The notes: generated from the letters alone by a model not told the origin. 64,000 nt of DNA from Vibrio cincinnatiensis DSM 19608 (GCF_900167345.1 NZ_FUXB01000017.1:1-64000); one strand, 5' to 3'; positions 34,568-44,455 are shown, counted from the stretch's first letter. Made by a program: numbers and translations.

Positions 34568-35784
34568 TGAAAGTTCTGCTGGTGAATAAATTCTTTTTTA
34601 TGAAAGGCGGGGCGGAAACGGTCTTTTTTCAAGAACGAGAAATGTTGCAACAAGCGGGTGTGGTTGTGGTGGATTTTTCGATGCAACATGAAAAAAATCT
34701 TCCTTCTGCTTACCATGACTTTTTTGTGCCGAATGTTGATTATTATCAAGGTCATGGGGTAGTGAGCAGTGTCAAAACCGCGGTAGATTTTATTCATAAC
34801 CGAGAAGCGTGTCGTAAGCTACAAGCCTTGATCACCCAAGAGCAGCCAGATATTGTGCATTTTCACAATATTTACCATCAATTGACCCCCTCGATCATTA
34901 AGGTGGCGAAAAGCTTAGGCTGCAAAACCGTGTTGACGGCTCATGACACTAAAATTGCTTGTCCAAGCTACACCATGTATCGGGATAATCACACGTGTGA
35001 AGCGTGTTTACACGGTTCGGTTTGGAATGCCTGTCGTTACCGTTGTCAGCAAGGTTCACTATTCAAAAGCGCGTTATTGTCTCTGGAAGCCACCTATCAA
35101 AGGTGGGCAAAGAACTATCAGGCTTTAGATGTGATTGTTTCCCCGAGTGAATTTCTGGCAAACCTGTTACGTCAAAAGCTCCCCAACAATCGTATTGATG
35201 TGATTGTTAATGGGATTGATGAACAAGTTGACCACCATGATATAACCGATCAAGGCTACTTTCTTTATCTCGGACGGTTAAGTCAGGAAAAAGGAGTGGC
35301 GACCCTTGCTAAGGCTTACCAGCATTCTGCGCAGGCTCTGCCTTTGAAAGTGGTGGGGGATGGACCGCTATTCGATGAACTGGTGGCCAACTACCACAAT
35401 ATTGATTTTCTTGGGTTTCAACGTGGTGAAGCGTTACACACGCTCATTAAGCATTCCACAGCCGTGATTGTGCCTTCTGAATGTTATGAGAACTGCTCCA
35501 TGTCGGTATTGGAAGCGATGGCTTATGGTAAACCCGTCATTGGTGCCAATATTGGGGGGATTCCTGAGCAAGTACGAGATGGCATTGAAGGGCGCTTATT
35601 TACGGCTGGTGATCCTCATTCGCTGGCTGAGGTAATGGACAGCGTAGCGGATAACAAAGAGCAAGTGATTGATATGGGATACAAGGCGCGTCAACGCTTA
35701 TTAAATAAATATTCGTTGACTCAGCATCAAGCCAGTTTGATGAACCTCTATCAACAGTTACTCAGTGAGGTGAATCCCGTATGA
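34567..35784 (+). CDS. Glycosyltransferase family 4
   Basis: The 405-residue GT-B enzyme has the N-terminal VNKFFFMKGGAETVFFQERE (glycine-rich acceptor loop), the cysteine-rich insert YRDNHTCEACLHGSVWNACR typical of a GT4 subgroup in EPS loci, LYLGRLSQEKGVATLAKAYQ, and the E-x7-E nucleotide-sugar motif in SECYENCSMSVLEAMAYGKP. It is a retaining transferase acting at the cytoplasmic face. TGATG overlap with the preceding gene. Confidence 0.92.
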   Translation: MKVLLVNKFFFMKGGAETVFFQEREMLQQAGVVVVDFSMQHEKNLPSAYHDFFVPNVDYYQGHGVVSSVKTAVDFIHNREACRKLQALITQEQPDIVHFHNIYHQLTPSIIKVAKSLGCKTVLTAHDTKIACPSYTMYRDNHTCEACLHGSVWNACRYRCQQGSLFKSALLSLEATYQRWAKNYQALDVIVSPSEFLANLLRQKLPNNRIDVIVNGIDEQVDHHDITDQGYFLYLGRLSQEKGVATLAKAYQHSAQALPLKVVGDGPLFDELVANYHNIDFLGFQRGEALHTLIKHSTAVIVPSECYENCSMSVLEAMAYGKPVIGANIGGIPEQVRDGIEGRLFTAGDPHSLAEVMDSVADNKEQVIDMGYKARQRLLNKYSLTQHQASLMNLYQQLLSEVNPV

Positions 35785-36881
35785 AAATTACTGTATTAGG
35801 AACACGAGGCATTCCGGATGTGCTGGGTGGTGTCGAAACGCATTGCCAACATTTGTATCCCGAATTGGTGAAACAGTTTGGCGTCGAGGTATGTGTGATT
35901 GCTCGCTCTCCTTATGTCGAATATCAACACTCGAATTATCAAGGTGTGGTGACGAAATCGATTTGGGCACCCAAGAAAAAATCTTTAGAGGCTATTGTAC
36001 ATTCCACTTTAGCGGCTTTATCGACCTTATTTGATGGTTCACAAGTGGTGCATGTGCACGCTATCGGACCGGGGTTGGTGGTGCCGCTGTTGCGTCTACT
36101 GGGTAAGAAAGTGGTGTTTACCCACCACGGTCCTGATTATGATCGCCAAAAATGGGGTGGTGTCGCCAAGAAAGTATTAATGCTGGGGGAAAAGTTTGCG
36201 GCTAAGTGGGCCAATGAAGTCATCGTTATTTCAGAAGTGATCAATCGTATTTTGCAAGAAAAGTATCAGCGCTATGATGCTAACTTGATCTATAACGGCG
36301 TGCTTCCCGCCCCCCCTTTAAACGATACCATTCTTCATCAAGTACTGAGTAAGTATTCGCTTACCGCACAGCATTATCTGGTGGCGGTCGGGCGGTTTGT
36401 TGAAGAGAAAGGGTTTCACGATCTCATTGATGCGTACCAGCAATCTGGGGTCACTTTACCTTTAGTATTGGTGGGTGATACGGATCATGAAACGCCTTAT
36501 AGCCAAGCTCTCAAACAGAAAGCTCAACAGACACCGGGCGTAATCATGACGGGTTTTTTAAAAGGGGATGAATTAAAGGTGGTTTTCTCTCAAGCTCGGT
36601 TATTTGTTATGCCTTCTTATCATGAAGGTTTACCGATTGCCTTGCTCGAAGCGATGTCATTTTCTCTTCCTGCTTTGGTCAGTGATATTCCTGCCAATAC
36701 TGAAGTGGCGCTAAACCCTGAGTGTTATTTCCCAGTGGGAGATGTGGCGCGCTTGAGTGATAAGCTACAACAAGGCGTGGAAGCCGAACGGATCAATTAT
36801 GATGTGTATTTACAAAAATATGATTGGAAGACCATTGCACAGCAGACAATGCAAGTGTATCGCAAGGCCTTGGAGCAGTAA
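35781..36881 (+). CDS. Glycosyltransferase family 4 (second)
   Basis: The 366-residue GT-B protein begins MKITVLGTRGIPDVLGGVET, characteristic of rhamnosyl-type GT4 enzymes in EPS clusters. Further motifs are HAIGPGLVVPLLRLLGKKVV, FTHHGPDYDRQKWG, YLVAVGRFVEEKGFHDLIDA and the E-x7-E motif in SYHEGLPIALLEAMSFSLPA. The specific donor is unknown. It overlaps the previous gene by ATGA. Confidence 0.92.
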   Translation: MKITVLGTRGIPDVLGGVETHCQHLYPELVKQFGVEVCVIARSPYVEYQHSNYQGVVTKSIWAPKKKSLEAIVHSTLAALSTLFDGSQVVHVHAIGPGLVVPLLRLLGKKVVFTHHGPDYDRQKWGGVAKKVLMLGEKFAAKWANEVIVISEVINRILQEKYQRYDANLIYNGVLPAPPLNDTILHQVLSKYSLTAQHYLVAVGRFVEEKGFHDLIDAYQQSGVTLPLVLVGDTDHETPYSQALKQKAQQTPGVIMTGFLKGDELKVVFSQARLFVMPSYHEGLPIALLEAMSFSLPALVSDIPANTEVALNPECYFPVGDVARLSDKLQQGVEAERINYDVYLQKYDWKTIAQQTMQVYRKALEQ

Positions 36882-37289
36882 GTGACGACTCGAAAAAAAG
36901 AACATCAATCCGTTAGCCAGTTTTATCAAATCTTAGATAAAACTGTGGCAGACAGTTTCAGTGATGATCAAAAACAGGCGATTGAGCAGGCGATCATCAG
37001 TAGTGGCTTGCATCATCGCCATGCCCTTGATGTGAGAAAAAGCTTACCTTGGTTTGGTAAGCGTTATTATTTGGTGTTACTGATGGGACGAGATCGTCGC
37101 CAGCAATTACGCAATCCAGAATCAAAAATAGCGAATTTTCTCATGACACTACTGATTTTAATCAGTGGTGTCACCGTGTTGGGCTTAGCGTTACTGGCGT
37201 TATATTTAATAAAATCTGCACTGGGTATCGATCTTTTTGATGATTTTTCGTTGGGTATCTGGGATTGGTTTAAAGGGTTAATGCAGTGA
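36882..37289 (+). CDS. Small membrane protein of the EPS operon, unknown role
   Basis: The 135-residue product starts at GTG immediately after the preceding stop, with GGAG about ten bases upstream. The first 85 residues are polar and helical (KKEHQSVSQFYQILDKTVAD...), followed by RRQQLRNPESKIAN, one long hydrophobic segment (about residues 89-112) and a short amphipathic tail with Trp residues. No catalytic motif is visible. I recall similar small proteins at this place in Vibrio EPS loci. Its tight coupling to both neighbours suggests a structural or regulatory part of the EPS machine. Confidence 0.75.
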   Translation: MTTRKKEHQSVSQFYQILDKTVADSFSDDQKQAIEQAIISSGLHHRHALDVRKSLPWFGKRYYLVLLMGRDRRQQLRNPESKIANFLMTLLILISGVTVLGLALLALYLIKSALGIDLFDDFSLGIWDWFKGLMQ

Positions 37290-38770
37290 AAATCGCAACA
37301 CCGGCATACAGAAAAAATGGCTTTAAAGCAGCCCTGAGTTTACTGCTACTCTTACCATTAACGGCGTGTCTGGCCGATAGAAAACAGGAATCCGATGCTT
37401 TCGTACCAGAGATCCCTGATTCTTTGAGTGAATCGATGATCCTGACTTACCCTGTCGCACTTGATGGCCCACTCCGTAACCCAGGTGTTGGGGTCGAGAG
37501 CTTCCATAATGGATGGGGAGAGACTTTAACTGAACAGCAATATCCGACGGAAGGTATTGACTATTATCGTTTTTACTGGGATGAGCTTGAACCTCAGGAA
37601 GGGCAATATAGGTTTGATACCATTGATCGTTTACTCACACAAAACCGAGCACACACACCACCGCGAATGGTTGCTTTGCGGTTTATGAGCGCCGCAACAC
37701 CATCGAGTGGCAGTAAAATTTCTCAGTGGTTGATCAATAAAGGTATTCGAGGTCAATGGACGGGAGAGGGGAAAACCTTTATTCCGGATTTAGATGACTC
37801 TCTTTATCTAGAATATGTAGAAAAGCTATTGATGGCATTTGGGCAACGTTATGATGGTAATCCGAATTTGAGCCATGTGGATATTGGCATGGTTGGCTCA
37901 TGGGGCGAATGGCATAACAGTAACTTTTCAGACTTAAAGCCATTGCACCAGCGCTATTCCAACGAAGAGCTGAATCGGTTAGTGGATTTGCATTTTGCGG
38001 CGTTTCCACAAACCCCGAAACTGATGTTAATCAGTGGGGGAGAAAGTTTAGTCTATGCGACGGGTAAAGGTGCGGGTTGGCGAGCAGATTGCTGGGGAGA
38101 CTGGCACCATTTTTCGCAGCAATGGAGTCATATGACGCATGATTATCCTCATCGCTTAGCGCAAGCGACCGAGGACGATAGTCAATTTCCTGAACGCTGG
38201 AAATCGGCACCAGTGAGTTTAGAAACCTGTGGGAATATGAGTGAGTGGCAAAGTACTCAGCACTATAGCAAAGAGCAAGTCAAAGCCAGCTTAGATTGGG
38301 CGATTGAACAACATGCTTCAACACTCAACCTGAAGTCGTATCCGATCCCAAGTCAGTACCGAGATTTACTTGATGAAGCTTTGCTACATATAGGCTATCG
38401 GTTGCGAGTGGATTCACTCTTACATCAGTCAGAAGCCACTGCGGGGCATATGTTGAATCTACAAGTGCGTATGGTGAATGAAGGGAATGCTCCGCCTTAT
38501 CAATCTTACTATTTGGCCTTTCGGTTAATGAACGATCAAAATGAAATGGCCTTTTTAGCTATTTCTAACCATGATGTGCTCAGTTGGTTGCCGGGAGAGC
38601 ACATCACTAACAGCAGTTTTTCTCTGCCGGAGTCTTTGGAAGCAGGATACTACATGCTTGAGTTAGCCTTGGTGGATCGTCATGGCCGAGCCGCTATTAA
38701 CTTAGCGAATGAAGGAAGAGAGCCATCCGGTTGGTATCGCTTATCTTCAGTAACTATTAATGAGGGATGA
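37286..38770 (+). CDS. DUF4832-type glycosidase-like lipoprotein ending the EPS operon
   Basis: The 494-residue product starts at GTG, overlapping the previous gene by four bases. A lipoprotein signal with lipobox LTAC (Cys27 region) precedes a TIM-barrel-like domain that resembles DUF4874/DUF4832 and distantly GH42-type enzymes. Landmarks are LRNPGVGVESFHNGWG, IDYYRFYWDELEPQEGQYRF, HVDIGMVGSWGEWHNS (Glu208 at a position typical of a GH-A acid/base), MLISGGES, and a C-terminal beta-sandwich (LLHQSEATAGHMLNLQVRMV). The operon position suggests trimming, cleavage or modification of the polymer in the periplasm or at the outer membrane, but no activity is known to me for this family. Confidence 0.75.
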   Translation: MKIATPAYRKNGFKAALSLLLLLPLTACLADRKQESDAFVPEIPDSLSESMILTYPVALDGPLRNPGVGVESFHNGWGETLTEQQYPTEGIDYYRFYWDELEPQEGQYRFDTIDRLLTQNRAHTPPRMVALRFMSAATPSSGSKISQWLINKGIRGQWTGEGKTFIPDLDDSLYLEYVEKLLMAFGQRYDGNPNLSHVDIGMVGSWGEWHNSNFSDLKPLHQRYSNEELNRLVDLHFAAFPQTPKLMLISGGESLVYATGKGAGWRADCWGDWHHFSQQWSHMTHDYPHRLAQATEDDSQFPERWKSAPVSLETCGNMSEWQSTQHYSKEQVKASLDWAIEQHASTLNLKSYPIPSQYRDLLDEALLHIGYRLRVDSLLHQSEATAGHMLNLQVRMVNEGNAPPYQSYYLAFRLMNDQNEMAFLAISNHDVLSWLPGEHITNSSFSLPESLEAGYYMLELALVDRHGRAAINLANEGREPSGWYRLSSVTINEG

Positions 38771-38833
38771 TATGAGCGCGTAGTCGGTAACGCTGTAGCT
38801 TGAATTCAGAGCATGCTCATTTGTATACGTATG

Positions 38834-38858
38834 AGCGGGTCAAATGACCCGCTTTTTT
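38834..38858 (+). terminator. Terminator of the EPS operon
   Basis: AGCGGGTCA-AA-TGACCCGCT forms a nine-base stem followed by six T residues. It touches the stop codon of the convergent glpC gene. Confidence 0.9.
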
Positions 38859-40083
38859 ACGCAAGAGCCATGGCCAGTAGAGTGATGGGGTGCAGGCTTT
38901 CTAGTTGAGTATTTTCTTCAATTTGCCATTTACAGGTCTCACAATCCGTCACCGCAAAATTTGCGTTGGAATGATTAATGGCACGAAATAAGTGATTGCC
39001 AATTTTCATCGAAACATCGTAGTTTTCCTCTTTAAACCCATAGGTTCCGGCCAGTCCACAGCATTCACTGTCTAACACCACCAGTTCCAACCCTGGGATC
39101 ATGCGTAGCAATTCAATGGTAAATATCACATTACCACTTCGTTCTAAGTGGCAAGGGGTGTGATAAACCACTTTTAAATTAAGCGGTTTCATTTTTGGGG
39201 CATTGCCATTCATAAACTCTTTGAGCAAAAAGCGGGTGATATATTCAATGTCATTGACCACTTTACTGTTATCTACCCCAAGAACATGAGGATACTCTTG
39301 CTGAAGGGTGAATGAACAGGTGGAAGAGGTGGAAATGATTTTGGTGTGATACTCCTCAACGGCAGATTCAATATTTTTGATATTAAGTAGGGCATTTTTG
39401 CGCGCTTTATCGTGAAAACCGTTGGCAATTAAAGGTACGCCACAACATTTTTCATTTTCCAGCAATCGAACGCCGATATTCATGGCATTAAGCACTCGCA
39501 CTAAATCTTTCCCTAATTGAGGGTGGTTATAGTTGACGTAACAGCCATGAAAATAAGTGACCTGACGTTGATAGAGCGGCTGGCGGGTGCAGTTTTGTTT
39601 AAACCAGCGGCGAAACGTACCGTGTGAATATTTGGGTAGCGCTTTATGATCGTGAACACCAATGGTTTTATGCATGATGGTTTTCACCACTGGCAAAGTG
39701 GTAGCGAAATTGACCACTGGTGCAAATGGTGTGGCAATGGAGCCAAATAGGTCGGTGTGGCTCAATACATAGTCACGGACGAGTTTGGGATTCAATGGTT
39801 TTTTGCCATATTTACCGCGCGCAACGGCGATCAGATCGCCGATTTTAACCCCTGAAGGACATGCAGTTTCACAGCGTTTGCAGTTGGTACAATATTTTAA
39901 CGCGTCATCGTAGTATTCAGGGCTTTTAATGCGCAAACGTTCACCATCTGGACCGCACTGCTTGGGACCGGGATAGTCAGGGTTGGCTTTCGCCACCGGA
40001 CAATAAACGGTGCATACGGTGCATTTAATGCATTGGTCAAAGCTGGTGTTTTGAGGTGCAGCTTGCGAAAAGGGTACGTTCAT
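38857..40083 (-). CDS. glpC: Anaerobic glycerol-3-phosphate dehydrogenase, subunit C
   Basis: The 408-residue subunit links the GlpAB enzyme to the membrane quinone pool. Two [4Fe-4S] ferredoxin motifs lie at the N-terminus: CIKCTVCTVYCP (about residue 17) and CTNCKRCETACPSG (about residue 66). Two cysteine-rich CCG domains follow, with segments HGCYVNYNHPQLG, ENEKCCGVPLIANG, YHTPCHLERSG and DSECCGLAGTYG. It is last in glpABC, overlapping glpB by four bases. Confidence 0.96.
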   Translation of the reverse strand: MNVPFSQAAPQNTSFDQCIKCTVCTVYCPVAKANPDYPGPKQCGPDGERLRIKSPEYYDDALKYCTNCKRCETACPSGVKIGDLIAVARGKYGKKPLNPKLVRDYVLSHTDLFGSIATPFAPVVNFATTLPVVKTIMHKTIGVHDHKALPKYSHGTFRRWFKQNCTRQPLYQRQVTYFHGCYVNYNHPQLGKDLVRVLNAMNIGVRLLENEKCCGVPLIANGFHDKARKNALLNIKNIESAVEEYHTKIISTSSTCSFTLQQEYPHVLGVDNSKVVNDIEYITRFLLKEFMNGNAPKMKPLNLKVVYHTPCHLERSGNVIFTIELLRMIPGLELVVLDSECCGLAGTYGFKEENYDVSMKIGNHLFRAINHSNANFAVTDCETCKWQIEENTQLESLHPITLLAMALA

Positions 40084-41393
40084 ATCAGCGCCTCCTGAGT
40101 CGAATAAGCGGCAGAATCGGTTTTTAGCGCTTGCATAATGGCATAGTAAGCCGTGGCAATCGCCACACCACCCCCACTGCCTTCAAACACGGGATCGTAG
40201 CCAGAGAGCATCGAACCACAGCAATAAAGGTTTTTGATCGCTATGCCTTGTTGATAAGGGTTCAACTGCGTATTTGTCTGAACGCCAAAGGTCATAAATG
40301 GGTGAGGGGTAGGCGCAAAAAATTGCGAATGTCGCCATGATGAGCGTGGTTCTGAATAGGTGATCTCCAGCTCAAAGACCGGTTCAGAAATCTGTTGTTG
40401 TGAGGCTTTCAGCCCTTGGCTGAAATAACTGCCGGTCGCCATGATAAAGTGTTTCGCTTGAATCGGCATATCTCGTAAATTTTGGGTATAAATTTCGGTT
40501 AATTGGCCGTTGGAAAATGCTCCTTTCACCACTTTATCGCCTTTCAATTGAATACCACCAAGTTGAATAAAGGTGCGATTAAGGGTTTCTTCAATACGAA
40601 TACCTAGCAGAGACGGGGGCATGGTGGGGACTTCATGAAAATGCAATTGCGTGGCTTCACGTAACTGATTCATCAAAATAAGCCCATCGCCATTGCCCAT
40701 AATCGCCGGCAGAATCACCAAATCTTCCGGTGTTGCCAGCATCATTAATGTGCGGCAAAGATGATCCCATGCCTTTTCCTGTTTGAGAAAGCGGGCAATA
40801 TCAATCGAGCGGAGTTCATTAGGATTACGCCGATACGCATTAAAACCGGGTAAGGTAATGGTTTTATGTTCAATGTGTGTATTGGCAAAATCAACGTGCT
40901 GGCGAAGATTATCCTGCAACATTTGTGGGTGAAAATCTCGGTAACCCTCAATGGTAATTACCACAATGCGCTTAAAGGGTAGAGGAGCATTATGCTGATA
41001 AACAAATGGCTGAGAAAGCCAAGTCGCCTTTAACGTTCCTAGCGGGGTGATGCGTTGATGATTGGCTCCCTCGGGTTGATGATACATAGGAAGCCCAGCA
41101 TCGGTCATGATGTGTTGGAACCAATGAAGTCCTTCCATTAACGATGCTTGCCCCACAATGTTATAGGGGTGTTGGTCATTTTGTTGTTTCAGTTTATCCA
41201 GTGCGTCAAAAGGATGGGTAACGGCGCTGCCATCGGGTAATTTGGCTAATACATCAATCGAGCCGGAAGAGAAATGCAGAGCGCTTTGCCCTTGGTTGAT
41301 CAGCAAAGTTTTCTTTCCCGCCTGTAAGCCACGAACGGCGGCGGTGTATCCCGCAATGCCGCCACCGATCACGACAATGTCATAGTGCATCAT
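40080..41393 (-). CDS. glpB: Anaerobic glycerol-3-phosphate dehydrogenase, subunit B
   Basis: The 437-residue flavoprotein subunit carries an FAD/NAD fold at its start (DIVVIGGGIAGYTAAVRGLQ). Further GlpB stretches are FSSGSIDVLAKLPDGS, PLGTLKATWLSQPFV and, at the end, LYCCGSMLSGYDPVFEGSGG. With GlpA it forms the catalytic dimer that oxidises glycerol 3-phosphate to dihydroxyacetone phosphate without oxygen. Four-base overlaps on both sides indicate translational coupling. Confidence 0.95.
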   Translation of the reverse strand: MMHYDIVVIGGGIAGYTAAVRGLQAGKKTLLINQGQSALHFSSGSIDVLAKLPDGSAVTHPFDALDKLKQQNDQHPYNIVGQASLMEGLHWFQHIMTDAGLPMYHQPEGANHQRITPLGTLKATWLSQPFVYQHNAPLPFKRIVVITIEGYRDFHPQMLQDNLRQHVDFANTHIEHKTITLPGFNAYRRNPNELRSIDIARFLKQEKAWDHLCRTLMMLATPEDLVILPAIMGNGDGLILMNQLREATQLHFHEVPTMPPSLLGIRIEETLNRTFIQLGGIQLKGDKVVKGAFSNGQLTEIYTQNLRDMPIQAKHFIMATGSYFSQGLKASQQQISEPVFELEITYSEPRSSWRHSQFFAPTPHPFMTFGVQTNTQLNPYQQGIAIKNLYCCGSMLSGYDPVFEGSGGGVAIATAYYAIMQALKTDSAAYSTQEALI

Positions 41394-43033
41394 CCGTTAT
41401 TCTCCTCATGATTATTTGGCTGTGGAAGATCGCCTGCACCCAATAGCCCATCATAAATCCAGTAGCTAAATTCGGCTTCCCGCAGAGCATCGCCCCAAAA
41501 AATCGGTTTGATGCCTTTCCAGCGTTCTTCAAGGAACTCAGTAAGTAACAGGCTGGATTGCTGTCCTGTAAAATGACCATATTCAGAAAATAAGGTCGCC
41601 GCTCGGTAGCTGCACAGTTCACCTTGACATGGCCCCATGCCGAGGCGAGTTCGACGGCGTAAATCTACTAAATTATTTACATCGAGATGTTTGATGGCAT
41701 ATTCAATTTCCCCGGCGGTCACCATTTCACATTCACAAATGATGGCTTGGTTTTTCATATCCTCTGATAAAAACTGTTTGGCTCTTTCACCGTGGCGATA
41801 GATAGCCGATTCATAAACGGGTTTGGCAATACTGGCGGTCTTTTTCACCTCTTTCGGGGTTTCATTTGAGCCAGGAAGCGGGCGAAGATGAGTTGTGCAA
41901 GGTTGTTGATTACCCAGTTTTTTTGCCACCAGATCCGTTGCCCATTCCGCCATTAATCGGTAGGTCATCAGTTTGCCACCCGTAATCGTGGTTAAGCCAT
42001 TTAGGCCATCACGCTCTTGGTGGTCTAATAAAACAATGCCTCGGCTGATATTACGTCCGCTGCCGTCATCGTCAACGGAAACTAAAGGACGCACTCCAGC
42101 ATAAGCGCGCAGTACGCGAGTGTTGGCCATGATAGGTGCCAGTTTTTCCCCCTCTTTGAGCAACACATCCACTTCTTTATCAGTGACATGTAAGTGATCA
42201 ATTTGATCGTAGTCGATATGTTCAGAGGTGGTGCCGATAAGAGAGATGGTATCACCGGGCACTAAAATATCGGCATCAGAAGGTTTGCGGCAGCGATTGA
42301 TGACAAGGTTATTAATTCGATAATCAAGAATGAGCAGAGAGCCTTTTGCTGGAAACATTTTGATATTCAAATCGGCGTATTCACAGATATTCTGCCCCCA
42401 AATTCCTGCCGCATTAATCACTTGTTTCGCATAAATTTCAAACGACTGATGGGTGCCCAGTTGCAAGCAATGTACACCTAAGATAGTGTCGCCCTGACGG
42501 ATCAGCCCTGTGACGATTGTACGGTTAAGTATTTTCGCCCCGTGTTCTTTGGCATCCAATACATTCGATGCACAGAGACGAAAAGGATCTATCGTGCCAT
42601 CCGGCACTTTAACGGCTCCCACCAATGCAGGGTTAACATTGGGTTCTAATGCTAACGCTTGCTTAGCGGTTAAACGTGACGTTTCAATACCAGCTTGAGT
42701 ACAGGCCGTAATGAAACGCTCTTGGAAGGTTAAATCATCTTCCGGCAAGGTAATAAATAGGCCATTGGTCGCTTCTACACAGTGCTTGGCTATTTTTTTG
42801 AGAATCAGATTTTCTTGGATGCACTCTTTTGCTGATTCGGGATCAGTGACGGCATAACGAGCACCCGAATGGAGCAAGCCGTGATTTCGGCCTGTCGTAC
42901 CCGATGCGATATCGTCTTTCTCGAGAAGAATACAGGGGATCCCACGTAATGCACAGTCGCGCATAATACCGGTTCCCGTTGCTCCACCACCGATGATGAC
43001 CACGTCAGTTTCCATACGTTGTTTTGCTGTCAT
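41390..43033 (-). CDS. glpA: Anaerobic glycerol-3-phosphate dehydrogenase, subunit A
   Basis: The 547-residue catalytic subunit has an N-terminal FAD site (DVVIIGGGATGTGIMRDCAL), the DAO-fold body (GRNHGLLHSGARYAVTDPES, INAAGIWGQNICEYA, RAYAGVRPLV), and a C-terminal BFD-like [2Fe-2S] domain with CECEMVTAGEIEYAI and GMGPCQGELCSYR. This domain distinguishes it from the aerobic GlpD. The gene is first in glpABC and lies opposite glpF across a regulatory region. Confidence 0.96.
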   Translation of the reverse strand: MTAKQRMETDVVIIGGGATGTGIMRDCALRGIPCILLEKDDIASGTTGRNHGLLHSGARYAVTDPESAKECIQENLILKKIAKHCVEATNGLFITLPEDDLTFQERFITACTQAGIETSRLTAKQALALEPNVNPALVGAVKVPDGTIDPFRLCASNVLDAKEHGAKILNRTIVTGLIRQGDTILGVHCLQLGTHQSFEIYAKQVINAAGIWGQNICEYADLNIKMFPAKGSLLILDYRINNLVINRCRKPSDADILVPGDTISLIGTTSEHIDYDQIDHLHVTDKEVDVLLKEGEKLAPIMANTRVLRAYAGVRPLVSVDDDGSGRNISRGIVLLDHQERDGLNGLTTITGGKLMTYRLMAEWATDLVAKKLGNQQPCTTHLRPLPGSNETPKEVKKTASIAKPVYESAIYRHGERAKQFLSEDMKNQAIICECEMVTAGEIEYAIKHLDVNNLVDLRRRTRLGMGPCQGELCSYRAATLFSEYGHFTGQQSSLLLTEFLEERWKGIKPIFWGDALREAEFSYWIYDGLLGAGDLPQPNNHEENNG

Positions 43034-43114
43034 GACCGCTACCTTATTTATTGACTCTTCACTGGATCAATAGTGTGTCATTTTTCAACGTTTACGTTCG
43101 CTACATTGCTCACA

Positions 43115-43132
43115 AAAGCTCGAACGAAAACT
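43115..43132. promoter_or_regulatory. GlpR-like operator, glpABC side
   Basis: AAAAGCTCGAACGAAAACT fits the E. coli GlpR pattern WATKYTCGWWCGARMATW at sixteen of eighteen positions around the core TCGAACGA. It lies about 80-100 bases before glpA. Confidence 0.6.
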
Positions 43133-43451
43133 TTTTTACCGAGTAAAGCTCATTCTTTTCCATTTTTTGATGAAATATACCAACAAATTTAGAGTGTGAA
43201 GGTGTGTTTAATAACATTTTAGTTACACATTGTTCTGATAAGCAGACCTAAGAATGGAAGAGTTTTCCCTGTTTTTAAACGATTACTTCACTATATAAAG
43301 CAAAGATAAAGAAGATTTCCGCTCATTGATTGTTTTTTTCTTCTTTAGGTAAGCCTTAATTAGCCTTTAATGGTGAAATGTTCTTTTGATTAGTCTATTT
43401 GATCAAAATACTGCGTCAATTAACAAAAAGCGAGTTTAAGGTTAACATTTT

Positions 43452-43469
43452 TGTGCTCGAACGCGCATT
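43452..43469. promoter_or_regulatory. GlpR-like operator, glpF side
   Basis: TGTGCTCGAACGCGCATT fits the GlpR pattern at about sixteen of eighteen positions. It lies about 105 bases before glpF. Confidence 0.6.
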
Positions 43470-43573
43470 AATAATCTTTGTTTGTTTTCGATGAAGGAGT
43501 TCTATGGCAGATTGTGCTGCACACAAACAACGTGTAAACCAATAACGTGTAAATAAACACAAGGATTCATACT

Positions 43574-44428
43574 ATGGCTCGAACAAAACAACAGACTCTT
43601 TTAGGAGAGTGTATCGCCGAGTTTATCGGTACGGGTTTGCTCATTTTCTTTGGTGTCGGCTGTGTTGCTGCCTTGGTTTTAACCAATGCACAATTTGGTC
43701 AATGGGAAATTAGTATCATTTGGGGGCTTGGCGTAGCGATTGCTATTTATTGTACCGCTGGTGTTTCTGGTGCCCATATTAACCCCGCCGTGACGATTGC
43801 CCTTGCCGCATTCCACGGCTTCAATAAAGCGAAAGTAATCCCTTACATCGTTGCACAACTATTCGGTGCTTTTTGTGCGGCGGCGTTAGTCTACAGTCTA
43901 TACAGTAACCTTTTTGTTGATTACGAAATCGCTCACAGTTTCACTCGAAATAGCCAAGAAGCACTCGCCACTGCGGGGATATTTTCCACCTATTCTCATG
44001 CCTCGATCTCCTTTTCTGGGGCGATGGCGGTTGAATTTGTGATTACTGCGGTATTGATGTTTGGCATTTTAGCTTTGGGTGATGAAAATAATGGGGCACA
44101 TCGTAATGCATTAAATCCACTATTAATTGGTGTATTGATTGCAATTATTGGGGGTTCGCTCGGCCCATTGACGGGCTTTGCGATGAACCCTGCACGGGAC
44201 TTTGGACCTAAGCTCTTTGCTTACCTTGCTGGGTGGGATTATGCCTTAAGCGGTGCTAAAGAGATCCCCTACTTTATTGTACCTATCGTGGCTCCCATTG
44301 CTGGCGCTTGTTTTGGGGCTTGGGCCTATCCGAAATTTATTGCCGTTTACCTCCCGAAAGTGGGCACGGGATGTACGATTCCTAATCAGTGTGACAATGT
44401 TGAAGAAAGTGAACAAGCACACGTATAA
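43574..44428 (+). CDS. glpF: Glycerol uptake facilitator (aquaglyceroporin)
   Basis: The 284-residue MIP-family channel has six membrane helices and both pore signatures, SGAHINPAVTIALAAFHGF and GFAMNPARDFGPKLFAYL. The Asp after the second NPA (NPARD) marks a glycerol rather than water channel. A C-terminal cytosolic tail follows (VGTGCTIPNQCDN...). It admits glycerol for GlpK, encoded 60 bases downstream. Confidence 0.95.
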   Translation: MARTKQQTLLGECIAEFIGTGLLIFFGVGCVAALVLTNAQFGQWEISIIWGLGVAIAIYCTAGVSGAHINPAVTIALAAFHGFNKAKVIPYIVAQLFGAFCAAALVYSLYSNLFVDYEIAHSFTRNSQEALATAGIFSTYSHASISFSGAMAVEFVITAVLMFGILALGDENNGAHRNALNPLLIGVLIAIIGGSLGPLTGFAMNPARDFGPKLFAYLAGWDYALSGAKEIPYFIVPIVAPIAGACFGAWAYPKFIAVYLPKVGTGCTIPNQCDNVEESEQAHV

Positions 44429-44455
44429 ACCCTACTTCATAATCATAGTTAATCG

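Larger units (their letters stand above)
43034..43573. promoter_or_regulatory. Divergent glpABC / glpFK control region
   Basis: The 540-base region is AT-rich and holds no gene. Two GlpR-like palindromes lie in it, one near the glpA side and one near the glpF side (given separately). No perfect CRP (TGTGA-N6-TCACA) or FNR site was found, although partial TGTGA and TTGAT half-sites are present. Confidence 0.6.
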
